NCBI RefSeq assembly: GCF_003111665.1
Contig: NZ_CP022188.1
Location: forward strand, 310,001-374,000
From: Parazoarcus communis
Lineage (GTDB): Bacteria > Pseudomonadota > Gammaproteobacteria > Burkholderiales > Rhodocyclaceae
Reading direction: 5' to 3'
Length of the DNA: 64,000 nt
The position numbers and the translations under genes are program-made. Numbering within the stretch: the stretch's first letter is position 1; each line of letters begins with the position of its first letter. The notes under the pieces are model-generated. The model did no database searches and was not told the origin of the DNA. It saw only the letters and a program-made list of their open reading frames with translations. Below are positions 63,032-64,000 of this stretch, piece after piece.

Positions 63032-64000
63032 GGATTCACCTCGTTGGCAGGGATGCCTGGCACGCCTTGTCGAATCGACATCGAGAAGTCATCCTCTGAC
63101 ACATCGGAAGCAAGGGCACGTTCGTTGATATGCCCCAGTGCCTGCAATTCATCGTAACGATAGCCAGGCGTCAATCCATGCATGTCGTAGACGTACCGCG
63201 CAAAATATCCAGACAGCAGCAGGCGATAGTCCATTGGCAATGCGGGCGCAATGACCCGGGCCAGCTCGAATACGATGGTCGTGCAGTTACTGGTTAACGT
63301 GTTGTAAAAGCGCGGTTTCTGCCGCAGTTCATTGGCCGCGTTCAGAAACTCCAGAAACAACGCGCGGGCACTCGCCTGATTCATCTGCAAGCGATAGAGA
63401 TAAACATCTTCGCCTCGCGCGTTGCTGCGCGTACGCACAATGTCTCGCTCATCGGCGGCTACCAGGATCTGCTCGAACTGACGGAAGAATCCTCCTACCG
63501 CCGAGAAGGACTCATGGCGTTCCTTGCGAATTTCCAGCGAGAACACCACGCGATCACCGCCATCGAAGCCGAACGACACCAGGGTGTGGGCGATGTGCGG
63601 CCCCATCCAGTAGGAAAGCACCAAGTCGGCGCTGCGCAGACGATCCAGGTCGTATGTGCGGCTCTCCCACTGCGGGGTGTAGTCGGTTTCGCTGCGCCAC
63701 TGGAAGTTGCGCACATTATTCAGGTGAACATGGTTGCCGTCGATCCTGGCCTCCAGCAACTGGGCGACATCGTCAGCCCATACACGCTGGTGTGACGGCT
63801 GCAGCGTCCCCCACCACATGAGCAGGGAGGCGGCTGCGATCACAAATGCGAATCCGGCGATGTTGCGATTGCGCCGCCCAAGCAAGCCCGCCCGCGACAA
63901 GACAACGGTCACACCCAACGTAGACCACATGGCAATGACGAACCATCGCACCACCGAAGGTCCCGGCATCTGATGCCACAGAGCCAGCGCACCCCACACA
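63028..64000 (-). CDS. DUF4105 (Lnb N-terminal periplasmic domain) membrane protein, 5' end outside window
   Basis: At least 323 residues. Two to three N-terminal membrane helices (WFVIAMWSTLGVTVVLSRAGLL and FAFVIAAASLLMWWG) are followed by the DUF4105 domain: HLNNVRNFQWRSETDYTPQWESRTYDLDRLRSADLVLSYWMGPHIAHTLVSFGFDGGDRVVFSLEIR, then YNTLTSNCTTIVFELA with a probable catalytic cysteine. The frame is open to the window edge, so the N-terminus is incomplete. It overlaps the hydrolase gene by ATGA. Confidence 0.8.
   Translation of the reverse strand, partial: VWGALALWHQMPGPSVVRWFVIAMWSTLGVTVVLSRAGLLGRRNRNIAGFAFVIAAASLLMWWGTLQPSHQRVWADDVAQLLEARIDGNHVHLNNVRNFQWRSETDYTPQWESRTYDLDRLRSADLVLSYWMGPHIAHTLVSFGFDGGDRVVFSLEIRKERHESFSAVGGFFRQFEQILVAADERDIVRTRSNARGEDVYLYRLQMNQASARALFLEFLNAANELRQKPRFYNTLTSNCTTIVFELARVIAPALPMDYRLLLSGYFARYVYDMHGLTPGYRYDELQALGHINERALASDVSEDDFSMSIRQGVPGIPANEVNP

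Overview
This window is most of the conserved core of an integrative and conjugative element (ICE) of the PFGI-1/PAGI-2/ICEclc-like type, from a high-GC gamma- or betaproteobacterium (Pseudomonas, Achromobacter, Xanthomonas or Burkholderia-like; the sequence does not fix the host). Three things identify it: the gene order ParB, DUF2857, STY4528-type Rep, TIGR03761, DUF3158, SSB, TopB; a full type-G mating-pair-formation (MPF_G) type IV secretion system; and a MobH relaxase at the far end. The integrase, parA and both attachment sites lie outside the window.

Layout. 1-7.8 kb is the maintenance and replication module: ParB, DUF2857, Rep, TIGR03761, DUF3158, SSB and topoisomerase III. It carries palindromes inside rep and a triplicated sequence after it. 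7.8-23.7 kb holds about sixteen mostly uncharacterised ICE genes, all on the + strand, nearly all with their own leader and terminator. They include STY4534/DUF3577, DUF932, DUF3275, DUF3085, an XF1762-type protein, an adenine-methyltransferase-like protein and an SNF2-type helicase. Leaders here share two kinds of structured element, one of which covaries over five copies and also precedes radC. 23.9-28.3 kb is a cargo patch with a CoiA-like gene facing a Gabija-like gajA-gajB pair. 28.5-34.6 kb is transfer block 1, from PilL to the coupling protein TraD and TIGR03747.

34.6-41.9 kb is a second cargo patch on the minus strand. An HTH/PIN pair is followed, with tiny gaps or ATGA overlaps, by a TRIP13-like AAA+ ATPase, two small (HORMA and HORMA-like) proteins, a CD-NTase, a DUF6602 protein with a PD-(D/E)XK-like motif, and a zinc-hook SMC-like ATPase. 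This looks like a type III CBASS whose usual NucC effector is absent and whose effector slot holds a nuclease-like/SMC pair. It is the best candidate for an undescribed system here.

42.1-56.1 kb is transfer block 2: RAQPRD, TIGR03758, 03745, 03750, 03746, 03749, 03752, 03751, the VirB4-like ATPase, DsbA-like, RadC, TIGR03757, 03756, 03755 and TraG-N. 56.1-60 kb carries DUF3742, a Xre/RES toxin-antitoxin pair with a clear promoter, and the MobH relaxase with a possible oriT in front. 60-61.1 kb is decayed DNA (a truncated NTPase, an IS66 remnant). The window ends in an operon of a DUF4105 membrane protein and a lipoprotein alpha/beta-hydrolase.

Together the core genes replicate, partition and transfer the element; the cargo inserted at breaks between transfer blocks is defensive. 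Start codons were chosen from ribosome-binding sites, 4-bp overlaps and family N-termini. Family names come from recognition of the translated sequences, not from a search.
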